A stretch of DNA of 64,000 nucleotides from Torreya grandis (Eukaryota; Streptophyta; Pinopsida; Cupressales; Taxaceae): positions 868,001 to 932,000 of the forward strand of contig JARHVA010002683.1 of assembly GCA_037957365.1 (NCBI GenBank). The letters are read 5' to 3'. The notes under the pieces were generated by a model. The model did not search any database. It was not told where the DNA came from and saw only the letters and a list, made by a program, of their open reading frames with translations. Made by a program: the position numbers and the translations under genes. Shown here in pieces: positions 21,380-33,883 of this stretch. How positions within the stretch are numbered: position 1 is the first letter of the stretch; every line of letters begins with the position of its first letter.

Positions 21380-22050
21380 AAGAAGTGCCTACACACCACA
21401 CTATTGATCTAATCCTTAGAATACCTCTCCCTGATGATTCTTTACATTGCATGTCCTTTCAAGGGAATGAATAAATAAATCAATAAATCCATGAACTAGT
21501 GGATAATGGAAATTTCATCACCTTCTAAAAACCCAATTGTGTTTTCACTAAATAAATATGATACATGGATATTGTGCATCGACTATTGAGCACTCAAAAA
21601 GATCATAGTGAAAAACCACTATCCTCTTATAAGGATTTAGTATATTTTGGACTAACTCCATGGTAGAAAATAATTCACTAAAACTAATATTAATTTTGGG
21701 TATCATTGTATTCCTTTTGATCCTATAGATGTATGGAATGCAACCTTTAAGACTAAAAAAAGTTTGTTTGAATGTTTAATCACACATTTTGGATTAACCA
21801 ATGCTACAAACACATCCATGTGGATGATGAATTATATTCTCCTACCATTCACTACCTAATTTATCATAGTTTAACTTAACAACATCATATTTTTTATCAA
21901 AACATGGGACAAACATCTACGACATCTAAAACAAGTGATTCACACTTTGTGGAAACACAAGCTATATGAAAACATGTGTAAATGTTCATATTCCATGATG
22001 TACATAAAATATCTAGGATACATTGTGGATGCACAAAGAGTTCATGTAGA
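21380..22050 (+). pseudogene. Gypsy reverse transcriptase, decayed (active site lost)
   Basis: Ordered RT blocks are readable: DTWILCIDY.ALKKI and VKNHYPL (family 'W-R-M-C-I-D-Y-R-A-L-N'), VWNATFKTKKSLFECL, THFGLTNATNTSMWMMN (family 'F-G-L-x-N-A-P'), then FIIV, a stop and LNN. This last block is the Y-L-D-D site: the Tyr codon has become TAA (21872-21874) and both Asp codons have become AAC (21878-21883). KYLGYIVDAQRVHVD closes the domain. Both Asp-to-Asn changes are G-to-A transitions. No RNase H or integrase follows. Confidence 0.75.
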
Positions 22051-22508
22051 CTTTGTATGAAATAAAAAATGTAGCATATCTACAAATCAATCCTATATCA
22101 GACAAGATAAATCCTACTTACACTTATGATTGGGGATACATTAGATAATCGGGATCATGACCAATATGAATCTGCTAGACCTAGCCAAGGGATCTCTTAC
22201 CAGAATAAATTCACTAAAGAGGTATCCAAATTTCCAATCAATCCAAACTACATAATAACCCTAACTAGGTCCTATGTTTTCATATTCACTAAACTAATAA
22301 CAAGTAAAGTAAAGTCTAATCTAGTGCTCACCAAAGCTTATGGCACAAAGTGGGGGTTAGTAAACATAAAAGTAAACATGCATAAGAAAATCCTATTTAA
22401 GCTATGTATAGGTAAAACCCTAATGAATGGAGAGAGAATATATTCAAAATCCATTACTTATGCTACTTATATCTACTAAAGAGAGGAGCAAGGTTAGAGA
22501 TACCTACC
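22051..22508 (+). other. Unassigned; one open frame of 117 codons
   Basis: Between gypsy RT and the LARD target duplication. The plus strand has a 117-codon frame (22126-22479, starting MIGDTLDNRDHDQY). It matches no family I know and lacks gypsy RNase H motifs. I do not call it a gene. Confidence 0.3.
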
Positions 22509-22890
22509 TAGAATGTAACAACCCTACTAAGTGCTAACTAGCAAAACACAATTTTGTTAAAAGACATACTAACAATAGATCACACCATGAGATTCTAAAT
22601 AAATAAAAAAACAAAAATACTCTAAGAGTGATAATTGTAATAAACACGTGACATCATCTAGTCATTGATCACTATCAATAAAAGGAAATGCCTCAAACTA
22701 TAATAATAGAAATTAATAACAAATATCCAACCACTATTGGTACAATATAGCCACTATTGTCAATCTATAGTAAATAGGCAATTGCAATTTTTTATAATAA
22801 TGTTTCCAATAATCAAAAAAATATAATCCTAGGTACAAAAAATAAGATACAAGGCTCCCAAGAGCATGAATCCCTAAACTCTCTAATATC

Positions 22891-23319
22891 TGATATAAAT
22901 TCAAAGAGCCAATACACTAATTATGTATATTTAACTCACATAGATAATGTCGAGGATGAATACATAGAAATAGACATAGATATGAACACATAAACTAATT
23001 TAAAACCATGATATATTTTTCACACTGATTCACATTACAAATACATTCGAGACATGTTACATATATATAGGAATAATGTTCCATATAATTTCTCCACCGT
23101 TTTCTCACTCTCAAATCTTATGAATAAGAAAATACCTATTATGATATATTGCTATAAAAAATAAAAATATATCACAATAATATATATCCTAACACACCAT
23201 ATTAACCATATAGTTATAACCGCATAACAAATATTTACCTCTCAGTAAATCAATCATAGTTACTATTTACCATCCCATAAATACTCAAATTCACACTCAT
23301 GTAAAAGTTATTCCTAACA
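22891..23319 (-). repeat. 3' LTR of the 2.9-kb element (429 bp)
   Basis: On the minus strand runs TGTTAGGAATA... to ...TTTATATCA. About 9% different from the partner in the first 65 bp by eye. Confidence 0.85.
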
Positions 23320-23330
23320 TTCCCCCCCCC
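23320..23330 (-). other. Polypurine tract with a ten-G run
   Basis: The minus strand reads GGGGGGGGGGAA-type sequence directly before the LTR TG (plus strand: TT followed by a C homopolymer of about 10). Unusually long single-base run for a polypurine tract. Confidence 0.7.
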
Positions 23331-24377
23331 ATAGTTTTTACATGGTGAAAAAACATTCACACTCTTATATGTAGTATGCTCACCTCTTGTAGCATGTCAA
23401 ACTATATCGCTGATGACCTTGATATAGAGAGCCTCACTCCTCCCATGGTTTTATAGGTTTACCACAAACCTTGACATGAACAGGAACTCCTTTCTTTACT
23501 ATTCACCTCCTAGTATTTTTTTGGATCTCTACCTCAAACCTTTTCAAGATCCATGAACTAACTTACATTGGTACTTTATGTCCTTTTACAATGTCTTTAC
23601 CTCAAGTAATCATGTTTGAAATTTTCACATAAATTACAAATCATAAACAGGTCTTATTTTTTTGTTCTCATTTTCAAACATACAGTGAAAATAATAAAAG
23701 CACACCACATAAAATGCCACCAAAACATTGGTGTGGCCCAGTCATTGGCAATTGATGAGAGGTTGCTAAAAGACCTCCTTCTTTCATGTATCCTCTAGTA
23801 TCTAATATTGCTTACTCAGTACATATATATTTGAGATGCTTTGATGGTTTTAGTAGGTTCTTTATTGGTTGCTTCCACATAAATTAGAACCCCCTCTTTT
23901 TTGAACATCGTGTACAAATGAAAATACGTCTGTAAGGCAATTTTTTTTAATTTTTTTAATTTGAACTTTTTGACAAATGATGAAACATGTAAAACATGAA
24001 TTTTGAATCAATAAATCAATATAATTTATGGATAAAAATGACTTTTGACTCATTTTTTATATGACTTTTGAGATGACTCAACAAAATGACGCTTTTGATT
24101 TTGACAATAATAACATTTATTAACATATTTTTCAAATTTCAACAATAAAATACTAATAACATAAAATAAATTAAAATCTTTACATAAATTAGATTTTTTT
24201 AAAATTAATTACAAATCTAAACAAACTAGACATTTAACATTTTACTACAAACTATATTTCACCCAAAAAAACAAATGAACCCATTTTAGACCTATAAACA
24301 TAAAAAATCCAATATTGGTTTATAAATATATACCACACTATTAAATGACTAAATAAAATTAATTTCATATGATTAAT

Positions 24378-24872
24378 ATGAAATTAAATAATTTACACTT
24401 AAAGAAATAATGGGATTTACATGATTTGTTAATTGAAATACATAGACACATTAACCAATGCAAAGATTTAAAACATAAATGACAAACTAACTTTATCAAA
24501 TGATACTATTTAAAATAGTATCAAACTACACCTAATCTAAGACTTTAACAATTAAATCTTAAAAAAATGAGATGATAGTGCTACAGAGAAGACTTTAAAA
24601 ATTAAATCTTAAGAAATGAGATGATAGTGCTATAGAGATTTCATGGAATACTATGAAATTAAATAATTTACACTTAAACAAACAATGGCATTTACATGAT
24701 TTGTTAATTGAAATACACAAACACATTAACCAATGCAAAGTTTTAAAACATAAATGACACACTAACTTTATCAAATGATACTATTTAAAATAGTATCAAA
24801 TTACACCTAAGACTTTAACAATTAAATCTTAATAAATGAGATGACAGTGCTACATAGATTGCATGGAATACA
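24378..24872. repeat. Two-copy tandem duplication (~275-bp unit) with internal palindromes
   Basis: Unit 1 starts near 24378 and unit 2 near 24653, both with ATGAAATTAAATAATTTACA. Unit 1 contains a further ~50-bp duplication ('GACTTTAA.AATTAAATCTTAA..AATGAGATGATAGTGCTA'). Each unit has a perfect 23-bp palindrome with arms TGATACTATTT / AAATAGTATCA (24501-24523 and 24776-24798). Function unknown. Confidence 0.75.
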
Positions 24873-25381
24873 TATTTGCTAGTGCATTCCTTGAAATCAT
24901 TAATAAAACATTTGTGTAATGCCTTTCCATGTGGAGATGATTGTTCCAACTTATTTATAATGCTGAGAGCCAATCAATCTATTGATCTATGGCTGGAGGT
25001 CTTGCTAGTGAAGCCTAGCCATATAAAATAGAAATTACCATGTAGAAGATGCTAAAGCAAACCAAAATCAATGTAGTAATAATGATCACATGGAATGGAT
25101 TTGTAGTAACAATGGCTAGATTGTATCTACTGAGACAACCATGCACATGTTTAGAATATAGTCAATGGCAAATTTGAGATGAAATTTTTTATTTAATATT
25201 TAGATTATCTCGAACTAATATAGGCAAAAGCTTGAATCTGTGGAACCATGCAAAGAGTAGAGAACTCAGTTGGTGATGTTTTAAATGGCCATTAGACTAT
25301 ATTATTTGTAAACATAGACCTCTAGGGCTCACATTTTAGCATACAATAGAAGGAATCTCATTTTAAAGTACAATGGCTATA

Positions 25382-25393
25382 GCTCTAATACCA
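25382..25393 (-). other. Primer binding site of the 2.9-kb element
   Basis: The minus strand reads TGGTATTAGAGC one base after the LTR end, one transition from the initiator tRNA-Met match. Confidence 0.8.
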
Positions 25394-25394
25394 A

Positions 25395-25822
25395 TGATAT
25401 AAATTCAAAGAGCCAATGCATTTATTATGTAAATTTAACTCACATAGATAATGGTGAGGATGAATACAAAGAAATAGACATAGAGATGAACATATAAAAT
25501 AATTTAAAACCATAATATATTTCTCACACTAATTCACATTAAAAATACATCTAAGACATGTTACATATATATAGGAATAATGTTCCCTATAATTTATCCA
25601 CTATTTTCTCACTCCCAAATCCTATAAATAAATAAACACCTATTACGATATATTTTTATAAATAATAATAATATATCACAACAATATATATTCTAACACA
25701 CCATATTAACAATATGATTATAACCATGTAACAAATATTTACCTCTTGGTAAATAAATAGTAGTTACTATTTACATCTTGTAAATACTCAAATTCACACT
25801 AATGTAAAATCTATTCCTAACA
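25395..25822 (-). repeat. 5' LTR of the 2.9-kb element (428 bp)
   Basis: Direct-repeat partner of 22891-23319, adjoining the primer site at 25382-25393, with the exact target duplication ATATC outside it. Confidence 0.85.
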
Positions 25823-28109
25823 ATATCTATGGAAATCTCAAAATTTATCTCAAAATTAGTACTATTGTGGGGATGGAGAGCATTATCCAAGCACTTTTTC
25901 ACACCAACCATAGACCAATGATCCCCCACACTAATCCCATCAGGGAAAAATCCTTCTCTTCATGGATGAGTAGATAGTGACGGTATGAGAATCAAAACAA
26001 AAAAAAGAAAGTACCCATGTGTTGTATGATTTATAAAACTAAACATGCAGTGTATTATAGAAAGCTCATTATTTTACAAGATATCACAATAACATGTAAA
26101 TCACACACATCAAAAGATAATGTCTCATTATACATTATCTAACCATAAGATTTATACAATTTACATCCTACTAGCAATCATATCACATCACATGTTGAAC
26201 ATAGGAGTAAGCAAAGTGTACATTTATTCCATCAACATATAAATGAATCTTAAGTTATTATCTAACCCAAACCAAAAATAAGGCCTATAGTTTATACCAC
26301 CCAGGTAAAATACATAGTTAATTTTAGATTCTAACTACCATAATAAGTTTCAATCATGCTACACCCTATGATTACCCATATTACCATAGTATAATACTAA
26401 TTTTCATAATCAGTAAAATAATGTAGTCTTAAATACATGGAACATAAGCTTTTATTCAAGTAACAACACAAGTTATTATTTCCACAAAACACAAATATTC
26501 TATTCTAGCATTTTTTACTCACTCAAAGGTTATATGCATGCATACATAATGTCCTAATAACTATTACCAAACATACTATTTAACACACATATATTTACAC
26601 AGGTGAAGATCTAGACATAAAAAACATAGTATGTACCATCCGGTTATAACATAGTTTTATACTATATAACTCTATGACATCCCATAGTATCATAGTTGAT
26701 AATTACATAGCTACACATAACCAAACTTACGATTTCAGAAATCAAAAGTATCATAAACCTAAAAGATAAGAAAACAAGTATAAATTATACCATCTGGGTA
26801 TATCTTAGGCTAGACTGCATAATTTTCACTTTTTAAGTAGATACAAGTATATAGCACAAATAATGATAACACATCCCACCAGCTTTATAAAAATAATTCT
26901 TAAGAAGTCATTCAGAATAATAAAAAATAATTAGATCACTCATAAACCCATTATGTTCTTTCATTCCAGTAACTTATTCTATTTTTAGAAGGTTGTTCCA
27001 AAGGTTATAATTTTCTATTTTATAGAATCCTATAACTAGTTAACATCTAATATCCATACATATTCACATATGACCCAATGCACCTATACAAGTTAAACAT
27101 TTAGTTTAAATAGATCAATTACTAACATTAATAGATTGCCTATATATAAGTTATAATCTTCTTAAGTTAAATTGACATCAATACTTATATGGATATCTCA
27201 AAATGATTTAGAATATAAACCAACTAGGTATAACATACTGAACATACTTGAATATTTTAATACACACACTACATATACCATTCACTAAATTCCATTAATG
27301 TAATAAATAATTTGTCAAGTTATTTCCGAAGTCTCAAATAATACACATCCAAATTTTACCATAAATTTTCCTTTAGATATTTTAGCCCTATTTTTAGAGA
27401 TTAATTACTTATGGTTATTGTTTCAGTCCCTTGGACACTTTAAGACTCAAAAGCAACCATTCCTTTTAGCCATAAATTTTAGTATATGACATCACACACC
27501 CATTGAGGTTATGTATTTATGATGCATACTAATATTAGTGTTATAACCATTTTACACTTTGTTTCCCATGATTGATCACAAAACATAAAGCTTATCTTAA
27601 TACAATGTAAGCCCACCAAACTTGTCCAAGTGACATAAGTTAATATGCATTATGTATCATAGATAAGTTAGGTAATGTATTAGTAACATATCATACCTAT
27701 TGCAAGACAATTAATGTATGATAAGTTACATGTCAAACACTTGATTACCACACATATAACTTATCCCTAGATATAATAATATGGAGATAAATACAATAGC
27801 TAACTGCTAATGAGGGCCAATTAATATATAAAATCCTAATATCACATTTCTAAGTTACCTCATATATTATCAACAGAATATAAAGTACTAGTGTAGTATA
27901 AGAATGAATGGCTTGAGATTTTGAATGAAAAAGAACTACCAAATGTTGAAGTTAAGACTCCATGATATGTCATTATTTTTAATAAAATCATTAGAGTAAT
28001 TTATATGTTTTTACCAAAAAGGTCTTAGCTCAGGGAAGGAAATATCCAACCAAGGTTTTGCCTACCCACTCACCATATTCCATGATAATCACACTCAATC
28101 TTAAAATGC

Positions 28110-28214
28110 AACTCAGTCTGGTAGTATAACTCAGCCTGGTAGTGGAACTTAGTTGGCAACACAACTCTGTTGGCAATGCAACTTGACCTGGTAGCACAAT
28201 TCTATTGGTAATGC
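28110..28214. repeat. 17/18-bp minisatellite, six units (LARD LTR A)
   Basis: Six degenerate units of 18, 18, 17, 17, 18 and 17 bp, of the form AACTCAGCCTGGTAGTG. The orthologous array in LTR B (40384-40524) has eight units. Confidence 0.75.
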
Positions 28215-30292
28215 AGCTTGGTTCAAATCACGATAAAAAAATTTGGGGAAAAAATAAAGTCCAATGAACATTTGATCTTGCATTAAAGAGAGAATATAAT
28301 TTCCTTTGTTCATTTACTATTTCTTATCAAACTGAGTATACAAAGCATTCCAACATTGATTTCGGATAAGGGGAAAGAAGCGAGTTAGAAAATTGAATTA
28401 TTAAAATTTTCATACAACTATTTTAGTATTATTAACCTATCCCATGATAATCATGCTCATTTATAAAATGTAACTTAGCTCATAAAGCAACTTGACTTAA
28501 ACAGTAATATGGAAATCAGAGGTAGAAAATAAAGTTACACCCAACATTCAATCTTGATTATAAAGAGAAAATATAGTTTCCTTCCTACATTTACTATTTC
28601 AATGACTGTGATCAATAGATGAAAGAACTGTAGTCATGGTTTTAAATTGTATTGATGTGCTATAAAACTAAAAAATGCATCTTCCCATGCCATAAAAATG
28701 TAAAAGTATCTCAAGAAGTTTTGCCCTTTTTGTAATGATCATGCATTTTATGGGGGTAATAAAAAATGATGCATCACTCTCAAAGTAAGAACCTTTTTAA
28801 ATCCATTTTTACATTTAGTTCATAAAATAAAGAAGTTAAACGTGTCAAACAAACCCAACCTGATTCATAATTTTTAGATGTTTATTTACATCATGATCAC
28901 AATTTTGCTCATCCATGTCTAGAACTAGTTCAAATTCAAGTCTTGACTATTTAGGCTTTACCCTCACCTCCTCACACCATTATTTTAGTTCATATGGACA
29001 CCAATAAAGGAGAAGTGGATAATTCAACCTCCATTTCTTCCTATCACCATTGGTATTTCTTTCTTCTATTATGTTCTTTTCTTTTTTGACATTGTTGCTT
29101 ACTATTTTCCTTTTTTATTAAATATCTAATTAAGTTGACCCTTTCTATTATTTTATTTTAGCTTAAGTTCATTTTATTTCTTTAATAATGCATGATTTAA
29201 TCTTTCATCATGCATAGATTGCCACCCACTTCTATTTTAGTTTAATTCTCTCTCAATCAAGCAACACTTTTTTCTTATTTTCATAATATTTTCAAATACC
29301 ATGCATCTTTTCTTTTCTTATAAAATATTTACTTAATATTTACTTTATTTTTTTGTTCATGAATGGATTTATCTTTGCTTAAATCCAATTTAAATATTTT
29401 ATTTAAATTCACTTATCTTAGTCTTTATAAAGATAACTATAGACTTTCAATTTTCAAATAAACCATGCATTAAACCTTAATTATCAAATTAGTTATTTAT
29501 GATAATTAGATTTCTTTTTATCTTAATCATAAAAAGATAACTATCTATTTAAAGATATTCAAACCAATTAATAATTTAATTATTACAAAATAACTATTCT
29601 ATTAAAATACTAGAGTCTATGGATTCTTGATAGTTATTAAAAAAATTATATGAAAATACACCAAATCAAGAGAATGCTATTTGTCGAATATAAATTAAAC
29701 CTATCACTATGTTAGGCAACCCAATTCATTTTAGCATTGACTTTATGATCATATAATAACATTGCATGAGTAAATATGCACACTATAATTATACGTTAGA
29801 TCACATAATTTAGATCATCATAATCATCAACTAAAACATGATCATAGAAGAATATAGAAACACTTTAAAAAATGAACTATCTAGATAAAATATAGAGTTA
29901 AACAAGTTATTCTATTGTGGTGTGTGTTGGGTTACTAGTAGTTTCTCTGTCATCCACCAATCATCATATCTATGCCATCCTCTTCGATGATGCTTTCCAT
30001 TCACCAGAATGTGAGGGTAGAATCAATCTTACATCCACCTCATGACAAGTAGGTAGTTAGTTTGATTCATCATATATATCTAACTAATGATGTATAACTA
30101 ACCAATATACATCCATAATGTACATAGATAAGAAAGTACAACTATCACATCATGTAAACTAATCAGCATATCACCATCCCATAACAAGTATATGTCATAA
30201 AGCTCAAATCAAAGAAATAATAATCAGATGATAAATATAATAATCCACAAATTTAAAGGCTAATATACTTTGGGTGAAATCAGGATGTAACA

Positions 30293-30303
30293 TCCTTCCC
30301 CTT
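30293..30303 (-). other. Polypurine tract of the LARD
   Basis: The minus strand reads AAGGGGAAGGA immediately before the LTR start TGTTACA. This identifies LTR A as the 3' LTR. Confidence 0.8.
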
Positions 30304-32567
30304 AAAATTGGTCATCATCTTGATGATGCTTATTTAAATAATACAAACAAAGTTTAACAAAGTACAAACATAGTATCTAGTATCAAATCAAGAAAATAAA
30401 TGTAAAATTTATCTAAATAACTCATCATAGTTCTCCCAATTAAATCTATCATCATATTATTGGCCCTACAAGACCTTTTTCTATGACATTTCCTATTATG
30501 CAAACAAATTATACTAGTGTCACACTGATTGGTCTACCATGACCACCTCGAGGTCCAAAACCATATGACAAGCCTAAAATAACTTGGTAAAAGTTTTACT
30601 AACTTCCAAAAAACACATGATATTATCATAAAAGCCAAAAAAAATGGCTATGGAGAGTTTCATAAAACCTTCCAAACCCTATGCACATCTCTAACCTAGA
30701 GAGTGTATTTCTCATTATGAAAAAAGTGTTTAAGGAACTTGGCAAGAATAATGTGTATAAGTTAATACTATCACTACTCCACAGAGATTTAGATAAGTAT
30801 AACATGTCAATATTTTGTAACCTCTACAGATCTCTTGACTAATATGATGATGAATAGGAATTGAAAATATTACATTTCTAATGTATATAAAATAATAGAA
30901 TACTCATCCACAAAATACATGTGTATGGCCATACAACTAGATTTGACAAGTCTATCTGTCAAATCTTGGATTTGACAATTCCACCTATTAGATTCAAACT
31001 CAGTATATACCAAGTCAATGTGAGGCTAAGTAAGATACACTCCTATCACTTAGAACTCACATTCCTAATTCACCACTCTTTCCTTAGGTCTCCATAGCCT
31101 AACGATCTCCACAATGTGTATAAGGTTTAATGAAACATAAATCTATAGATCATAGAAAATAATACTATATGCTCTATGATTCTAAATGTACTAACATATA
31201 TTCAAGAAAAATCATACAATCATTCTAAAATTGTATTAAGTTGCCACTAGCCAAACATAACTAGTATCATATTTCATAGCTTAACCTATAGTGTTATATT
31301 CATAGTTAAGATAAAATAATGTTAAAATTAACATAAAATACAAAGGCTGAGGACAATACCATCCTTAAAACCTTATAAGTAAGACAATGCCTTCATGTTT
31401 GTTTGGCTAGTACTCAACAAGTTAAATTTTTTATCTAAACCCTTTTAGACTTCCAAGATGTTATGCACATCCTATACCCTACTCATTCCCAAAGGATGGG
31501 TACATAAATAACTCTTCAAAATAACATGCTTGAAAAAGAGCATAATATTAGTATAAACAAAGGTATATAATAACATAATAATTATAATCACTATAATTAA
31601 TTTTTAAATCCAAGGTTCACCATTCTTGATGGTCAAGTTAATAACTTAGATAAAATAGTGACTAAAAAGTCACAAGTGGAAAGTAGATAACTAACATCTC
31701 AAAAACAAAACTCCTACATAACCTCCCATGGTAAAATAAAACACCACAACCCAAGTCACCAAATCACTACCTTTTTACCAAAATTTTTGAGATTAGTATC
31801 ACAACCTACTTCCACAACTAGAATGAATATTAACCACAAAAATGGATCAATCTATTTAATCCTACAACTTCTCTCAACAAGAAGTAGAAAACACTAAATA
31901 AACACTATGTAAATATGAATCTTCTTGGTAGCTTAAAATGATGTAAGAGGAGAGTGAGATAATAAAAACTCACCTCTAAGCTAGTTAAGAGAGATGACAC
32001 TTCTCCCTAAGTCCACATAAATATAAAGGTGTCAATCCACATAAACAAACTCCTAACATATAAAAATTTAAAACCAATACATCTACATTCAACTACATGA
32101 AAATTCCCACCACACTAGGCGGTGTCAATCCAGAATGGTTTTATAATATTTTCCCACTCCTAGGATTGGTGTGTATAAGACACAAAACTAATGAATATAT
32201 ACTTAAGTGAGAAGCACTTCATGCATTTAAAAACACTCACAACATAAAAAATAAATGGTGAAGGTGATCTGGTTACCAAAAAATGTACTCATACTCAAGG
32301 TGTTCATCTAAAAGATTAAAAATATGGTAGGTAACTCTTGTTCATATCTTATGATTGTGTTATGTACCTACCTACCCCAACACCTCAAATAACCATCACC
32401 ATTGAAGCACACGATAAACTAACCCTTTAACAACTCTAAGTGGGTATGAATGCTCTTAGCTTATACACTCAATGTACCACACACACATTCACAATTTTAT
32501 TTTTTAATAAATAGAAAGATACAAAAATGCTAATGGACTTATTAGGTCCTAGAGTTTGAGCCACAGG
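30304..32567 (-). other. Non-coding interior of the LARD
   Basis: About 2.3 kb without any open frame of note on either strand, no zinc-knuckle, protease, RT or integrase motif, and no second copy in the window. In LARDs this region is expected to carry packaging and dimerisation signals; none can be pointed to by eye. Confidence 0.7.
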
Positions 32568-32577
32568 TCTGATACCA
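32568..32577 (-). other. Primer binding site of the LARD
   Basis: The minus strand reads TGGTATCAGA two bases after the LTR B end. The continuation (CCTGTGGCTC) departs from the strict tRNA-Met match after ten bases. Confidence 0.8.
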
Positions 32578-33883
32578 CATATTAAAATTCTGATGGGTGA
32601 TAACTAGTAAAATATAATTTTTTAAAAACATATATATCAATAATTTATCACAACATGAGAGTTTAAATAGAGATAAAAAAAAATACTCTAAGAGTGATAA
32701 CTATAATAAGCATGTGATATCATTTAGTCACTAATCACTATCAATAAAAGGAAATGCATCAAACTATAATCATAGAATGTAATAACAAATATCCAACCAC
32801 TGTTGGTAAAATATATCCACTGCTATCAATCCTTAATAAATAGGCAATTATAATTATTTATGATCATTTTTCTAATAATCAAAACAATAAAATGATAAGT
32901 ACAAAAAATAAGATACAAGGCTCCCAAGAGCATGAGTCCTTGAACTCTCTAGTATCTATGGAAATCTCAAAATTTATCTCAAAAGTAGTAATACTATGGG
33001 GAGGGAGAGCACCATTTGAGCACTTTTACATACCAACCAAAGACCAATGATCCCCCACAGTAATCCCATTAGGGAATGGTCCTCCCTTCATGGATGAGTA
33101 GATAGTGACGGTGTGAGAATCTAGAAAATAAGCAAGTACCTATGTGTTGTATGATTTTTAAAATTAAACATGTAGTGTATCATAGAAATCATAATATTTT
33201 GCAAGATATCACACTAACATGTAAATCACACACACCAAAAGATAATGTCTCATTATACATTATCTAAACTTAAGATTCATACAATTTACATCTTACTATC
33301 AATCATATCACATCACATGCTAAACATAGGAGTAAGCAAAGTGTACATTTATTCCATCAACGTATGAAAAAATCTTACATTATTATATAATTTAAACCAT
33401 AAATAATGCCTATAGTTTATACCACCCAAGTAAAATGCACATTTCACTTTAGATTCCAACTACTATAATAAGTTCCAATCATCCTACACCCTATGATTAC
33501 CCATATTACCATAGTCTACTACTAGTTTCCATAATCAATAAAATAGTCTTAAATACATGGAACGTAAGCTTCTATTCAAGCAACAACATAAATTATAGTT
33601 TCCACAAAAAACAATTATTTTATTATAGCATTCATTACTCACTCAAAGGTTGTATACATGCATACATAATGTCTTACTAACTATTAACAAGCATATTATT
33701 CATCACACGTACATTTACATAGGTGAAGATCTAGACATAACAAATACAGTATGTACCATCCAAGTATAACATACTTTTATACTATATAACTCTATGACAT
33801 CCCATACTATCAAAATTCACAATTACATAGTTACACAACCAAATTTATGATTTTAGAAATCAAAAGTCTCATAAACCTAAAAG

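Larger units (their letters stand above)
14962..22050 (+). mobile_element. Ty3/gypsy remnant 1, interrupted by copia element 1
   Basis: Primer site, degraded gag, aspartic protease and reverse transcriptase segments occur in order on the plus strand. They are split by the 4.6-kb copia derivative at 15277-19909. RNase H and integrase are not found before the LARD boundary at 22514, so the element is 3'-truncated or its end is unrecognisable. Every domain has multiple stops and frameshifts. The RT sequence resembles the common plant chromovirus-like/Ty3 type, but I cannot assign a lineage. Confidence 0.6.
22891..25822 (-). mobile_element. 2.9-kb non-coding LTR element nested in LARD LTR A
   Basis: LTRs of 429 bp (22891-23319) and 428 bp (25395-25822) flank a 2.07-kb interior. 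Target duplication ATATC is exact (22886-22890, 25823-25827). The LARD's other LTR shows the uninterrupted site near 32960 (CTAGTATCTATGG). On the minus strand a primer site follows the right LTR and a purine tract precedes the left one. The interior has no open frame worth naming and contains a tandem duplication. Too long for a classical TRIM and with short LTRs for a LARD; best described as a non-autonomous element of unknown parent. Confidence 0.85.
22514..30292 (-). repeat. 3' LTR (A) of the LARD, interrupted
   Basis: LTR A is split at 22891-25822 by a 2.9-kb element. On the minus strand it starts TGTTACATCC and ends GGTTGTTACA. It contains the uninterrupted target site of copia element 3: 'CATAAACCTAAAAGATAAG' near 26755. 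Carries a 6-unit minisatellite at 28110-28214. No coding frame. Confidence 0.85.

Noticed and set aside
22126..22479. 117-codon frame as continuation of gypsy pol (RNase H)
   Set aside because: None of the expected RNase H motifs are present; left as unassigned.
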